Source: Parashewanella spongiae
Lineage (GTDB): Bacteria; Pseudomonadota; Gammaproteobacteria; Enterobacterales; Shewanellaceae
Reading direction: 5' to 3'
NCBI RefSeq assembly: GCF_004358345.1
Contig: NZ_CP037952.1
Span: 1,612,001-1,676,000 of the forward strand
DNA length: 64,000 nucleotides
Shown here: piece after piece, positions 8,118 to 16,884 of the stretch
Numbering within the stretch: position 1 is the stretch's first letter
Layout of the letters: every line of letters begins with the position of its first letter
The notes under the pieces: generated by a model
Databases searched by the model: none
Seen by the model: the letters and a program-made list of their open reading frames with translations, nothing else
Told to the model about the DNA's origin: nothing
Translations under genes and position numbers: made by a program

Positions 8118-9260
8118 ATGAAATTCATTCATACATCGGATTGGCACATTGGCCGCCAATTACATCATCAATCGTTACTAGACGATCAAGCCTTCGTGTT
8201 AGAACAGATTGTTTTTTTAGCGAAAGCTCATAAAGTCGATGCTGTTGTTATTGCAGGCGATATTTATGACCGTTCTGTTCCACCTGCCAACGCGGTTGCA
8301 TTGCTTAACGATGTAGTCACTCAGCTCATTCAAGACGCAAAAGTACAAGTGTTGATGATTGCTGGGAATCACGATAGTCATGAGCGGCTAGGTTTTGCGG
8401 CATCGCAAATGTCTTCCAGTGGGTTACATATTATCGGCCCTCTCACTAGTACAGTGAGTCGAGTTCAATTAACAGGTAAAAATGGAGACGCAATCTTCTA
8501 TTCAATTCCTTATGCAGAGCCTTCGAGAGTTCGTAGTTTATTGGATGTTGAGGTTTCAACTCATGAAGATGCAATGCAAGTTTTACTTAAGCAAACCACA
8601 CAAGATGATAGTAAGGGCTTACCTAAAGTTGTTGTGAGTCATTGCTTTTTGGATGGTGGCAGTGAGTCAGAGTCGGAGAGACCGTTAAGTATTGGCGGAG
8701 CTGATAGAATCAACCCAGACCTTTTTAAGCCTTTTGATTATGTAGCGTTAGGGCATCTTCATGGGCCACAGTATAAAGGAGCGGAGTATATACGTTACTC
8801 TGGTTCTCCACTTAAATACTCTTTTAGTGAAATCAATCAAAATAAGTCGGTTACTTTAGTAGAGTTAAATCAACAAAACAAACCGCCTTCAATTGAATTA
8901 CTGCCTTTATCTGCTTTGCGTGATGTTCGCGTAATTTCAGGCTTTCTAAATGATGTGCTTGAAGAAGGAAAAGCAGATCAGAACAAAGATGATTATTTGA
9001 TGGTTCGTTTACAAGACAAACACGCTATTTTAGATGCTATGGGTAAGTTACGGAATGTATACCCTAATGTATTACATCTCGAACGCTCGGGACTTATGAG
9101 CGAATCAAGCAACATCGAAATAAAAAAAGATCATATTAAGCAAAACGAAATGGACATGTTTTCGAGTTTCTTTTCGCAAACAACCGGTGATGAGCTTTCA
9201 GACTCACAACAAACATTTATGAAGCAACTCTTGAATGGATTGCATGGAGCAGAAGAATAA
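8118..9260 (+). CDS. sbcD: Nuclease SbcCD subunit D (Mre11-type)
   Basis: The protein opens with the calcineurin-type phosphoesterase motifs HTSDWHIGRQ (residues 4-13), GDIYDR and GNHDSHER. Further motifs VSHCFLDGG and GHLHGPQ complete the two-metal site. With SbcC it cleaves DNA hairpins and processes double-strand ends. Length 380 is near the usual ~400. Its TAA overlaps the sbcC ATG by one base. In a genome full of inverted repeats such as this one, hairpin processing is directly relevant to repeat stability; that link is my inference. Confidence 0.95.
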   Translation: MKFIHTSDWHIGRQLHHQSLLDDQAFVLEQIVFLAKAHKVDAVVIAGDIYDRSVPPANAVALLNDVVTQLIQDAKVQVLMIAGNHDSHERLGFAASQMSSSGLHIIGPLTSTVSRVQLTGKNGDAIFYSIPYAEPSRVRSLLDVEVSTHEDAMQVLLKQTTQDDSKGLPKVVVSHCFLDGGSESESERPLSIGGADRINPDLFKPFDYVALGHLHGPQYKGAEYIRYSGSPLKYSFSEINQNKSVTLVELNQQNKPPSIELLPLSALRDVRVISGFLNDVLEEGKADQNKDDYLMVRLQDKHAILDAMGKLRNVYPNVLHLERSGLMSESSNIEIKKDHIKQNEMDMFSSFFSQTTGDELSDSQQTFMKQLLNGLHGAEE

Positions 9261-12200
9261 TGAAACCAGAGTTGCTTACTATGTCTGCTTTTGGGCCGTT
9301 TTCTGATACCCAACATATCAATTTTAATGAGCTTTCCCAAAACGCTTTATTTCTAATCAATGGTCCCACGGGTTCAGGTAAGACTACCATTCTTGATGGA
9401 ATTTGTTTTGCGCTTTATGGTCGTACTACAGGTAATGAGCGTGAAGGTAGCCAAATGCGCTGTGACATGGCGCCTGACTCATTACTCACTGAGCTTACTT
9501 TTCAGTTTAAACTGGGTGACGTTCAATATCGTATTCGCCGAATCCCTGAGCAAAACAGGAAAAAGAAAAGTGGTGATGGTTATACAGTTCAAAAGCCTGA
9601 GGCGCAGTTATACCGAATAAGCATCGATGGTGAAGAAAGTCTGTTAGTTGAAGCTAAAGTATCTGAAGCAACCAATCAAATAGAAGCATTACTTGGGCTC
9701 GATGTTGATCAGTTTCGGCAAGTCATGGTGTTACCACAAGGCAAGTTTCGTGATTTGCTGATGGCCGATTCAAATACCCGAGAAAAAATCTTTGGTCAAT
9801 TATTTCAAACCCAAATTTACCGAAAAATTGAAGATAAACTAAAGCTTCAGTCGAGCGAGATCCGTCAGCAAGTACAAGCGCAGCAGAATCGCCGTGAAGG
9901 TGTGCTGCAAGCGGCAGAACTTCAAACAGATAAAGCGTTAGCAGAAAGGCTAGAAGCATTAAATCCACAAGTATCGCAAGCCGCAGAAAATAAGGCGCAA
10001 ACAGCTAAAGCCTTTTTACAAGCTCAAAAAAACTATGATGCTGCGGAGCAACTAAAAAACCAGTTTACTCAGCTCACTGAACAACAGTCGATTCAAGGGC
10101 AACATTTGCAACAAAAGCCTTTCATTGAGCTACAAGAAGCGACGATTAAAAAAGCGATTAAAGCCGCTAATTTGGTACCATTACAATCCAGTTATGATCA
10201 ACGAAAACATGAACTTCAGATAGCAGAGCAGCAACTTAATAAATGCGAAATTGCACTGAGTGATGCAAACAAAGCACAAACCTTATTTCTGCCTCAAATT
10301 GACTCTTTGCCTCAGTTAGAAGATCAAATAATACAAACTGAACAGCAGAAACAGTACTTAGCTGAGTTGCAGCCTTTATTTCATACAAAAACAGAGCTAG
10401 TAAACAAACACGCTTCAGTAACAACAGAGCTGAATAAAAGCAAAGCGCAACAGACATCGATTGGGCAACAGAATCAAACGCTGCGGCAACAAATATCAAG
10501 TATTCAAGCTGAACAGCCACAATTACAGTTAGAGTCAGCCGAGCAGTTAAGCATTCAACAAGCCCTGAATCAGCAACAACTGCTCATAGAGAATTATCAA
10601 CAGTATGATTTTTTACAAAAACGTAAGTTGGAGCTTGATTCAAAACTACATCAAGCAAAAGCTCATGGTGAGCAATTACGCCAGCTGTTTGAAAAGGCGA
10701 ATACCGAGCAGCAAACCTTGCAGCTTTCATGGCATACCAATCAAGCCGCGGTGTTAGCGGCTCAGCTCCAAGTAGGCGAACCTTGTCTTGTTTGTGGGAG
10801 CCTAGAGCACCCACAACCTGCAATTTCTCAAGGTAAACCGCCTACTGAAATGGAGTTACAATCGTCAGCTGATGCTACAGCTCTGGCTTCAGATAAATAT
10901 CATGAGGCTCGCCGTGGTTATGTTGAGTTAATGCAGCAACAAAAGAGTGTTGTGGAACAACAAAAACCAATAGCCGAATTACTTGGTGATGTTTTATCTC
11001 AACCAATTGCAGCTTGCCAAACACGTTTAGCGGAGCTCCAGCATCAAGGTTCAAAAGCTGTTAACGCGGCAGACAAGCTTGTGAAAAACCAAAAGCTTTT
11101 GACGGAGTTAAATCAACAAGAGCAGAGTTTCCAATCTCAGTTGGATTCTGTTGGAGTTTTGATTCAAGAGCAGCTAAAGGCTGTTACCGAAGTAAGCACT
11201 CAGCTAGAAGAACTTGATAAACGCTTACCTGAGTCGTTGTCGACTGAACAGCAATTAATTACCGCTCAGAGCGAAAATGCTCAAAAGCTTAATGAATATA
11301 CTGAAAAGCGTGAAAAGATTAAGCAGCAACAAATCAAGCTTACTCAGCAAGTTGTTTCGGCTCAAACAGCGTGTGAGTCATCAATCAAGCAGCAGCATGA
11401 GATGAAAGAGAGATTGCAAAAAGCGTCTACTGACTTTCAGCAAGCATTATTATCGTCAGGATTCGATTCCGAAGATGTTTTTACTCAAGCCGTTTTACCA
11501 GATATTAAGCTGACTGAATTAAAGCAACAAGTGTCGAAGTACCAGCAGGATTGGGCCGTAAATCAGGCGAAATTAAAAGAATTATCCGAACTATTAACGG
11601 ACAAAACTGCACCTGACACTGAACTACTTGAAGTGGAACAACAAAAAACAAATGTGCAGATGCAACAAGCTGATGCACACTGGCAACAACTGCATGCAGA
11701 GCAATCACAGCTTAATCAAATCCAGCAGAAACTGGTTGAAGTAGATAAAATTGCAACAGCATTAGAAGATCAATATGCAGTGATAGGCACTTTGTCTGAT
11801 GTGGCTAATGGTAAAACTGGTAACCGAATTAGTTTAAATCGCTTTGTGTTGAGTGTATTACTCGATGATGTGTTGTTAGATGCTAGTCAACGACTCAATA
11901 TGATGAGTAAAGGGCGTTATCGACTAATACGTAAAGAGCAAAAATCGAAAGGCAATAAAGCTTCAGGACTAGAACTTGAAGTTGAAGACGCATACACCTC
12001 AAAAGTGCGAGATGTTGCGACACTGAGCGGTGGCGAAAGCTTCATGGCTGCGTTATCAATGGCGCTGGCTTTATCGGAAGTTGTGCAAGCCTATGCAGGA
12101 GGTATCAAACTCGATACATTATTTATTGATGAAGGTTTTGGAAGTTTGGATCAAGATTCACTTGAACTGGCTATTCGCACATTAATGGATCTGCAATCGT

Positions 12201-12316
12201 CTGGAAGAATGGTTGGTGTGATTTCTCACGTGAGTGAAATGAAAGAGCAAATTACTCAACGAATTGATATTAATAAAAGTTCTTCAGGAAGTTGTATTAA
12301 GTTAATTAATGGTTAA
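9260..12316 (+). CDS. sbcC: Nuclease SbcCD subunit C (Rad50-type ATPase)
   Basis: This 1,018-residue SMC-like ATPase has Walker A GPTGSGKTT at about residues 35-43, a very long Gln-rich coiled coil, and a central zinc hook CLVC (near residue 512). It then has a returning coil, the ABC signature LSGGESF near 921 and Walker B TLFIDEGFGSLD near 953. It forms the ATP-driven clamp of the SbcCD nuclease, joined to SbcD. It is translationally coupled to sbcD. All key motifs are intact. Confidence 0.95.
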   Translation: MKPELLTMSAFGPFSDTQHINFNELSQNALFLINGPTGSGKTTILDGICFALYGRTTGNEREGSQMRCDMAPDSLLTELTFQFKLGDVQYRIRRIPEQNRKKKSGDGYTVQKPEAQLYRISIDGEESLLVEAKVSEATNQIEALLGLDVDQFRQVMVLPQGKFRDLLMADSNTREKIFGQLFQTQIYRKIEDKLKLQSSEIRQQVQAQQNRREGVLQAAELQTDKALAERLEALNPQVSQAAENKAQTAKAFLQAQKNYDAAEQLKNQFTQLTEQQSIQGQHLQQKPFIELQEATIKKAIKAANLVPLQSSYDQRKHELQIAEQQLNKCEIALSDANKAQTLFLPQIDSLPQLEDQIIQTEQQKQYLAELQPLFHTKTELVNKHASVTTELNKSKAQQTSIGQQNQTLRQQISSIQAEQPQLQLESAEQLSIQQALNQQQLLIENYQQYDFLQKRKLELDSKLHQAKAHGEQLRQLFEKANTEQQTLQLSWHTNQAAVLAAQLQVGEPCLVCGSLEHPQPAISQGKPPTEMELQSSADATALASDKYHEARRGYVELMQQQKSVVEQQKPIAELLGDVLSQPIAACQTRLAELQHQGSKAVNAADKLVKNQKLLTELNQQEQSFQSQLDSVGVLIQEQLKAVTEVSTQLEELDKRLPESLSTEQQLITAQSENAQKLNEYTEKREKIKQQQIKLTQQVVSAQTACESSIKQQHEMKERLQKASTDFQQALLSSGFDSEDVFTQAVLPDIKLTELKQQVSKYQQDWAVNQAKLKELSELLTDKTAPDTELLEVEQQKTNVQMQQADAHWQQLHAEQSQLNQIQQKLVEVDKIATALEDQYAVIGTLSDVANGKTGNRISLNRFVLSVLLDDVLLDASQRLNMMSKGRYRLIRKEQKSKGNKASGLELEVEDAYTSKVRDVATLSGGESFMAALSMALALSEVVQAYAGGIKLDTLFIDEGFGSLDQDSLELAIRTLMDLQSSGRMVGVISHVSEMKEQITQRIDINKSSSGSCIKLING

Positions 12317-12477
12317 TAGTAAATATCTCATGTAATCAAATGGTTGTGATTGTGGTGATAATCCATTTTTGTTCATTATTTAATCGGTTTTAATTTTGCG
12401 AGAATGGTTTTTTTTGATATAACTTTGCTCGTTTCTGCATTTGGCGGAGGACTATTTTTATTTTTATCAATTAAATT

Positions 12478-13794
12478 ATGGTGGTACGAGACTTGACACT
12501 ATCAAAGTCCCGATTAACTTTAGTGAAGTTTTCTTCGGTAAAATCGCATATTCAAAGTCTTATTTATATTTATAAACGACCATTTTTAATTGGTAGTGTG
12601 CTTATCCTTGGTGCACTGTTTTGGGGGATCACTTCAACTCATTCATCACTTAATCATCGGATTGAATTAAAGCTGGGTACCTATCTTGCCAAAATTGCAG
12701 CAACTACGGAATTTAGAAATGTTTTCTTATCAGAACCAAAGTTTAAACATACGGTAGTAAAAGGAGATACCTTAAGTAAGCTATTTATTGAGGCGGGTTT
12801 ACCTCAATCAACTATGTATAAAGTCCTAGAAGCAGATTTGGATGTGTTAGTTTTAGATTCCTTACTGCCGGATAACATAATTGAATTCTGGGTGAACGAT
12901 GAAGGTGGCTTACAGAAGTTAGTTGTATTTTATAACGCAGCAAAACAAATCGTATTCACTCGAATCCTTGACGGCAGCTTTCAAGTAGAAATAGTAAAAC
13001 ATGAAGGGGTATGGCAGCACAGAACGGTATCTGGAGAGATCACAGATTCTTTTTATCAGTCAGCAATAAGCAATGGATTAACTGATCAGCAAGTTCTCAA
13101 TATTACCAATGTGTTAGAAAATAAATTCAATTTTAGTCGAGATATTCGTTCTGGAGATAAATTTAAAGTTCTACTTGATGATCAATATATAGATGGTGAC
13201 GCTACCGGTGAAAGTAAGATACTCGCAGTTTATGTTTTGAGTATAAATGGGACTTACAGTGCTTTTCAGTTTTCTGATGGCAACTTTTATGATGAAAATG
13301 GCCATAATTTATATGCTGAATTCCAACGTATCCCGTTAAATCATAAAGCCAGAATGAGTTCTAAATTCAACCCTCATCGCAAGCATCCAATAACAGGAAG
13401 GATCACCTCCCATAATGGAACCGATTTTGCGGTGCCTGTTGGCACAAAAGTGTTAGCTACAAGTGATGGGAGGGTGGAACAAGTAACTAAGCATCCATAT
13501 GCAGGCAATTATATTGTGATTGAGCACAGTGAAAAGTATCAAACACGGTATTTACACCTTTCAAAATCCTTAGTAAAAAAAGGCCAGAAGGTCAGCAAAG
13601 GACAAATTATTGCATTATCAGGGAATACGGGTCGGACTACAGGTCCGCATTTGCATTATGAATTACATGTAAACGGTAGTCCTGTAAATCCGTTAACCGC
13701 AAAAATACCTTCGGGAGTTTCGTTGACACGGCGGCAATTTATTAACTTTCTATCATTGGTAAAACGAAGAAAGATAATGATGGATTTGAGTTAA
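12478..13794 (+). CDS. mepM: M23 family murein endopeptidase (MepM-like)
   Basis: One membrane anchor (about residues 38-56) precedes an OapA/LysM-like segment (VVKGDTLSKLFIEAGL, ~97-112). The C-terminal LytM/peptidase M23 domain has the metal and catalytic motifs HNGTDFAVP, YLHLS and GPHLHYELH. Such enzymes cut peptidoglycan cross-links in the periplasm to allow wall growth. Length 438 matches MepM. No strong ribosome site is seen before 12478, so a start slightly downstream is possible. Confidence 0.87.
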   Translation: MVVRDLTLSKSRLTLVKFSSVKSHIQSLIYIYKRPFLIGSVLILGALFWGITSTHSSLNHRIELKLGTYLAKIAATTEFRNVFLSEPKFKHTVVKGDTLSKLFIEAGLPQSTMYKVLEADLDVLVLDSLLPDNIIEFWVNDEGGLQKLVVFYNAAKQIVFTRILDGSFQVEIVKHEGVWQHRTVSGEITDSFYQSAISNGLTDQQVLNITNVLENKFNFSRDIRSGDKFKVLLDDQYIDGDATGESKILAVYVLSINGTYSAFQFSDGNFYDENGHNLYAEFQRIPLNHKARMSSKFNPHRKHPITGRITSHNGTDFAVPVGTKVLATSDGRVEQVTKHPYAGNYIVIEHSEKYQTRYLHLSKSLVKKGQKVSKGQIIALSGNTGRTTGPHLHYELHVNGSPVNPLTAKIPSGVSLTRRQFINFLSLVKRRKIMMDLS

Positions 13795-13818
13795 AACATC
13801 AGCCGAGGATAACGATTT

Positions 13819-14274
13819 TTAGCTAACCTTAGCGTTATTTGCCATTACTTTCAACGCGCATCGACATAGCCCATTTTTCAGTGCAGGGCAGCCGCCACAA
13901 GGTTTTTTCTTAAGTGGTTTATCCGCTCTAATCTCTGTATCAGGCTTAAATATGGATACATCGGGTGTCACGATATTAATGACTGTAGGCTCATGCTGAT
14001 TTGTTTCAAAATATACAGCATCGTTTTGGCTTTCAAGCGGTTTGATAATCTGGTTAAGAGTCTGACAGATTTGCTGTTTTATTGCTTTTTTTGTTGGTTG
14101 AACAAGTTGGTGTTTTAATTCTTGGTAGGTTTTTTTAGCAAGTTTTTTGTTCTTTTTCTTTAATAATATTTTCTCTTGCTTACTTGATGCAATATCGACT
14201 CGGCCCATTTTCTTTACGGTCTTTTTAACCTGTTTTTTGCAGATTTTTTTAAGAGACTTTTTTAAATTAGCCAT
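13819..14274 (-). CDS. Lys-rich hypothetical protein with a Cys motif
   Basis: I do not recognise a family. The first ~65 residues are extremely basic (many KK pairs), the middle is ordinary, and the end has CGGCPALKNGLCRCALK, a compact four-Cys cluster that could bind a metal. There is no signal peptide or membrane segment. It is convergent with the M23 gene, 24 bases apart. The basic region suggests nucleic-acid contact, but this is only inference. Confidence 0.65.
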   Translation of the reverse strand: MANLKKSLKKICKKQVKKTVKKMGRVDIASSKQEKILLKKKNKKLAKKTYQELKHQLVQPTKKAIKQQICQTLNQIIKPLESQNDAVYFETNQHEPTVINIVTPDVSIFKPDTEIRADKPLKKKPCGGCPALKNGLCRCALKVMANNAKVS

Positions 14275-14426
14275 TATATTTTCTTAACTCGTGAATACTT
14301 AATGCAAGTTTAAATGAAAATTATTCTCAGTCAAGACTGGTGAAAAGATTAAATAGTTATAGATAAACACGAAATGTGTACAGGATTCTTAAATCAGAGT
14401 ATTTGTCGAATCTATCCTATACCATT

Positions 14427-14539
14427 AATTACTGTAATTGGTATTATCCTAAATAAATTGGTTGAACACACAATTTAACTTTAACCTAGAAGCATCAGTT
14501 GACTGCGTATATGAACGCTCCCAACCGATTTATTTAGGA
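14427..14539. repeat. Family A end fragment plus small inverted-repeat element H
   Basis: TTAATTACTGTAATTGGTAT at 14427-14446 is a lone right end of family A. Directly after it, CCTAAATAAATTGGTTG (14449-14465) is repeated inverted as CAACCGATTTATTTAGG (14521-14537), giving a ~90-bp element with a B-like end fragment (CCTAGAAGCATCAGTTGA, from 14485) inside. Confidence 0.6.
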
Positions 14540-14604
14540 TTATTGATACTTATACAGCATTTATTGAGTATCACCTTTACACACGGAGATTTATTTAGAT
14601 TAAA

Positions 14605-14838
14605 CCTAAAAACATCAGTTGAACGCTGAGTATATGAGTAACTGTTTGAGTCAATAAGATGACTTTATCATCATGGCTTTCACCCAATGAGTGAAGTGCT
14701 CTACGCTCACAAGCTTGCTAAAATGACTGCTATCTGCGTTGTAACTTTTGCAAGTAGAATAACTACTTGCTGCAAGCTACGCCTTACTATCAGCCATTTT
14801 TTCTATGCTTGAGAATGCAGTCAACTGATGTTTCTAGG
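14605..14838. repeat. Family B inverted-repeat element (copy B1), left of intron 1
   Basis: The ends are CCTAAAAACATCAGTTGA and TCAACTGATGTTTCTAGG. The flanking TTAAA at 14600-14604 is repeated after the intron at 16849-16853, giving a 5-bp target duplication that encloses element plus intron. The element is non-coding and about 234 bp. Confidence 0.85.
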
Positions 14839-16848
14839 GAGCGCCACGAAGCGCTTTATTCTGTTGCGGGATTTGTCTCAACGTATACGCAGCCAAGCGA
14901 TTACATGGCCATAAACCAGAGACAGCAACGTTATTATTTATAATAAGTCCATCAGGTTGAAACGTACCTGACGGGATAATTACCAGTTCATCCCGAAATC
15001 TGACGGGCATGCATAATGGGTAACCGCTATGACATGAAGCCCTGTGACAAAGGCCTTGAATAAAGGTTGAGATGCAATGTAGGCCGCAGCATCAAGCGAA
15101 TTCAGTTAAGCGTCGTAAATCAAAAAATGAAGATGGGGAGTCTTTCCTAGTTGACGAACCCTGACACAAACAGAGAAGCAACTGGTAAATGCATCTGTTT
15201 GATCTTCCGGCGTAATATGAAGTGGCATGTATTGAAGGAAATAAAGTGAACGTGGGAGAGCCTGAGTGTTGGAAGGTAGTGACTTCCACTATCCGAATAT
15301 AAGGTAAACCGAAATTTCAGATAGGGCGCTCAGGCAGTCGGATGAGCCCATAGTACCGTTAACCGTGAAGACAACATAACTTCACATCAGGGAAGGGGCT
15401 CAGTGTTACACCCGTTTTTAACGTAACTTTTGAGGTGAAATTGCCATATGGCTAACACTCCAGTAAATATCAGAATATTACAGCGAAAACTTTACTTACG
15501 CTCAAAGCTTAACTCGGAGCTTCGATTTTACAGCTTGTACGATAAACTCAGTCGCCTAGATATACTCGAAGAAGCCTATCGACGATGCAAAGCCAATAAA
15601 GGCGGAGCAGGAATTGATGGCATCACATTCAGTTATCTAGAGCAGCAAAAGAAAGTCGTTGCGCTGTTAAAAGAAATTCAAACTCAATTACAACAGAAAA
15701 ACTATCGACCTAGCCCAGTCAAACGAGTAGAAATACTCAAAGACAACGGCAAAACGCGGAAACTTGGGATCCCGATAATCAGTGACAGAATTGTGCAAAT
15801 GGCGATGACAATAGTGATGCAACCCGTCTACGAACCTCATTTACATGAACACAGTTATGGCTACCGTCCATGTCGAAGCGCCCAGCAAGCGGTAAAAGTC
15901 ATTGAAATGAGCCTAAAACAAGGCTACCAGCACGTACTCGATGCTGACTTGAGTGCCTATTTCGATACCATCCCGCACGCTAAGTTGATGGCAAAAGTAG
16001 AAAGGCGAATAAGCGACAGCAGCTTTCTGAGTTTACTGAAAAGCTTTATCAAAGCGCCCATCAGCATAGAGACGGTCAACGGGAAATGGCGAATAGAAGC
16101 AAGCCGATGTGGCACTCCGCAAGGCGGAGTTATCTCTCCACTACTGGCTAACATCTATCTCAACGATTTCTGTTTGAAAATACACGAAAAAACACCGTGT
16201 AAAATCGTTACCTATGCAGATGATTTTGTTGTACTTCATAAGCAAACCTACACACAAGAGCAACTGGACTGGATAACACAGCAATTAAGTGATGAAGGTC
16301 TGAAGCTAAATCAAAGTAAAACCCACTGTGTGGATATGGGAAAGCTGATGAATGAGTTTGATTTCCTCGGTTTTAACTTTCAACGGATCACAGGCCTCAT
16401 CAAAGGCACCAGTTACATCAAGATACAGGCGTCTAAGAAGAGCCAAACAAAGCTGAAAAATAAAATCAGAGACATAGTGAAACACCGAACCTCAAATACA
16501 CTTGGCGTACTGATAAATAAGGTTAATCAAGTTCTGAGGGGATGGAAACACTATTTTGGTGGGATAGGTTATCCCAGAGGTGTATTTTTCAGAATAAATG
16601 GATTTGTAGTAAACCGGTTCTATCGCTGGCATCGTCGCTTAAGTCAACGTCGAAGCAAGTATCTATCACGAGGTGCTTACGAAAAATTACGCCAAGCTGG
16701 TCTTGAGTATTTACCCACGACAAGATGATAAGCAAAGTGAAGGAGCTGAGAGAAGTGTAACAACAGAGCCGTGTGAGGGAAAACCTCATGCACGGAATCG
16801 AAGAGGGGCTGCTGGATAAGCGATAGCGAAGCCAGTAGCCTACTCTAC
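14839..16848 (+). mobile_element. Group II intron, copy 1 (2,010 bp)
   Basis: The 5' end GAGCG is a variant of the GUGYG consensus and the 3' end is CTAC (AY type). Domain V is at about 16768-16803 (GAGCCGTGTGAGGG and CCTCATGCACGG pairing), followed by a domain VI hairpin. It encodes a maturase/reverse transcriptase at 15448-16728. Boundaries were set by comparing three copies with empty family B elements. CCTAG at 15146-15150 is a candidate EBS1 for the CTAGG exon. The lack of a nuclease domain and insertion next to an inverted repeat fit a IIC-type intron. Confidence 0.88.
15448..16728 (+). CDS. ltrA: Group II intron reverse transcriptase/maturase (copy 1)
   Basis: This 426-residue protein has the reverse-transcriptase core: [32 protein letters not shown], the [18 protein letters not shown] block and the active-site YADDFVVL. 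These are followed by the maturase X region (WKHYFGGIGYPRG) and a basic tail. No HNH endonuclease domain is present, so mobility would depend on reverse splicing without second-strand cutting. It binds its own intron RNA and supports splicing and retrohoming. TTTTGAGGTGAAA upstream includes a plausible ribosome site. The frame is intact. Confidence 0.95.
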   Translation: MANTPVNIRILQRKLYLRSKLNSELRFYSLYDKLSRLDILEEAYRRCKANKGGAGIDGITFSYLEQQKKVVALLKEIQTQLQQKNYRPSPVKRVEILKDNGKTRKLGIPIISDRIVQMAMTIVMQPVYEPHLHEHSYGYRPCRSAQQAVKVIEMSLKQGYQHVLDADLSAYFDTIPHAKLMAKVERRISDSSFLSLLKSFIKAPISIETVNGKWRIEASRCGTPQGGVISPLLANIYLNDFCLKIHEKTPCKIVTYADDFVVLHKQTYTQEQLDWITQQLSDEGLKLNQSKTHCVDMGKLMNEFDFLGFNFQRITGLIKGTSYIKIQASKKSQTKLKNKIRDIVKHRTSNTLGVLINKVNQVLRGWKHYFGGIGYPRGVFFRINGFVVNRFYRWHRRLSQRRSKYLSRGAYEKLRQAGLEYLPTTR

Positions 16849-16861
16849 TTAAACAGACTTT

Positions 16862-16884
16862 ATACCAATTACTGTAATTGGTAT
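16862..16884. repeat. Minimal family A palindrome
   Basis: A perfect 23-bp palindrome, ATACCAATTAC-T-GTAATTGGTAT, equal to two family A ends joined. It ends on the last base of the stop codon of the minus-strand M56 gene and could form a hairpin in its 3' mRNA end. Confidence 0.8.

Noticed and set aside
15092-15289. Minus-strand reading frame of 65 codons repeated upstream of the intron maturases
   Set aside because: It lies in the structured 5' RNA domain of the group II intron and is present only because the intron is repeated; no ribosome site and not kept open in copy 2.
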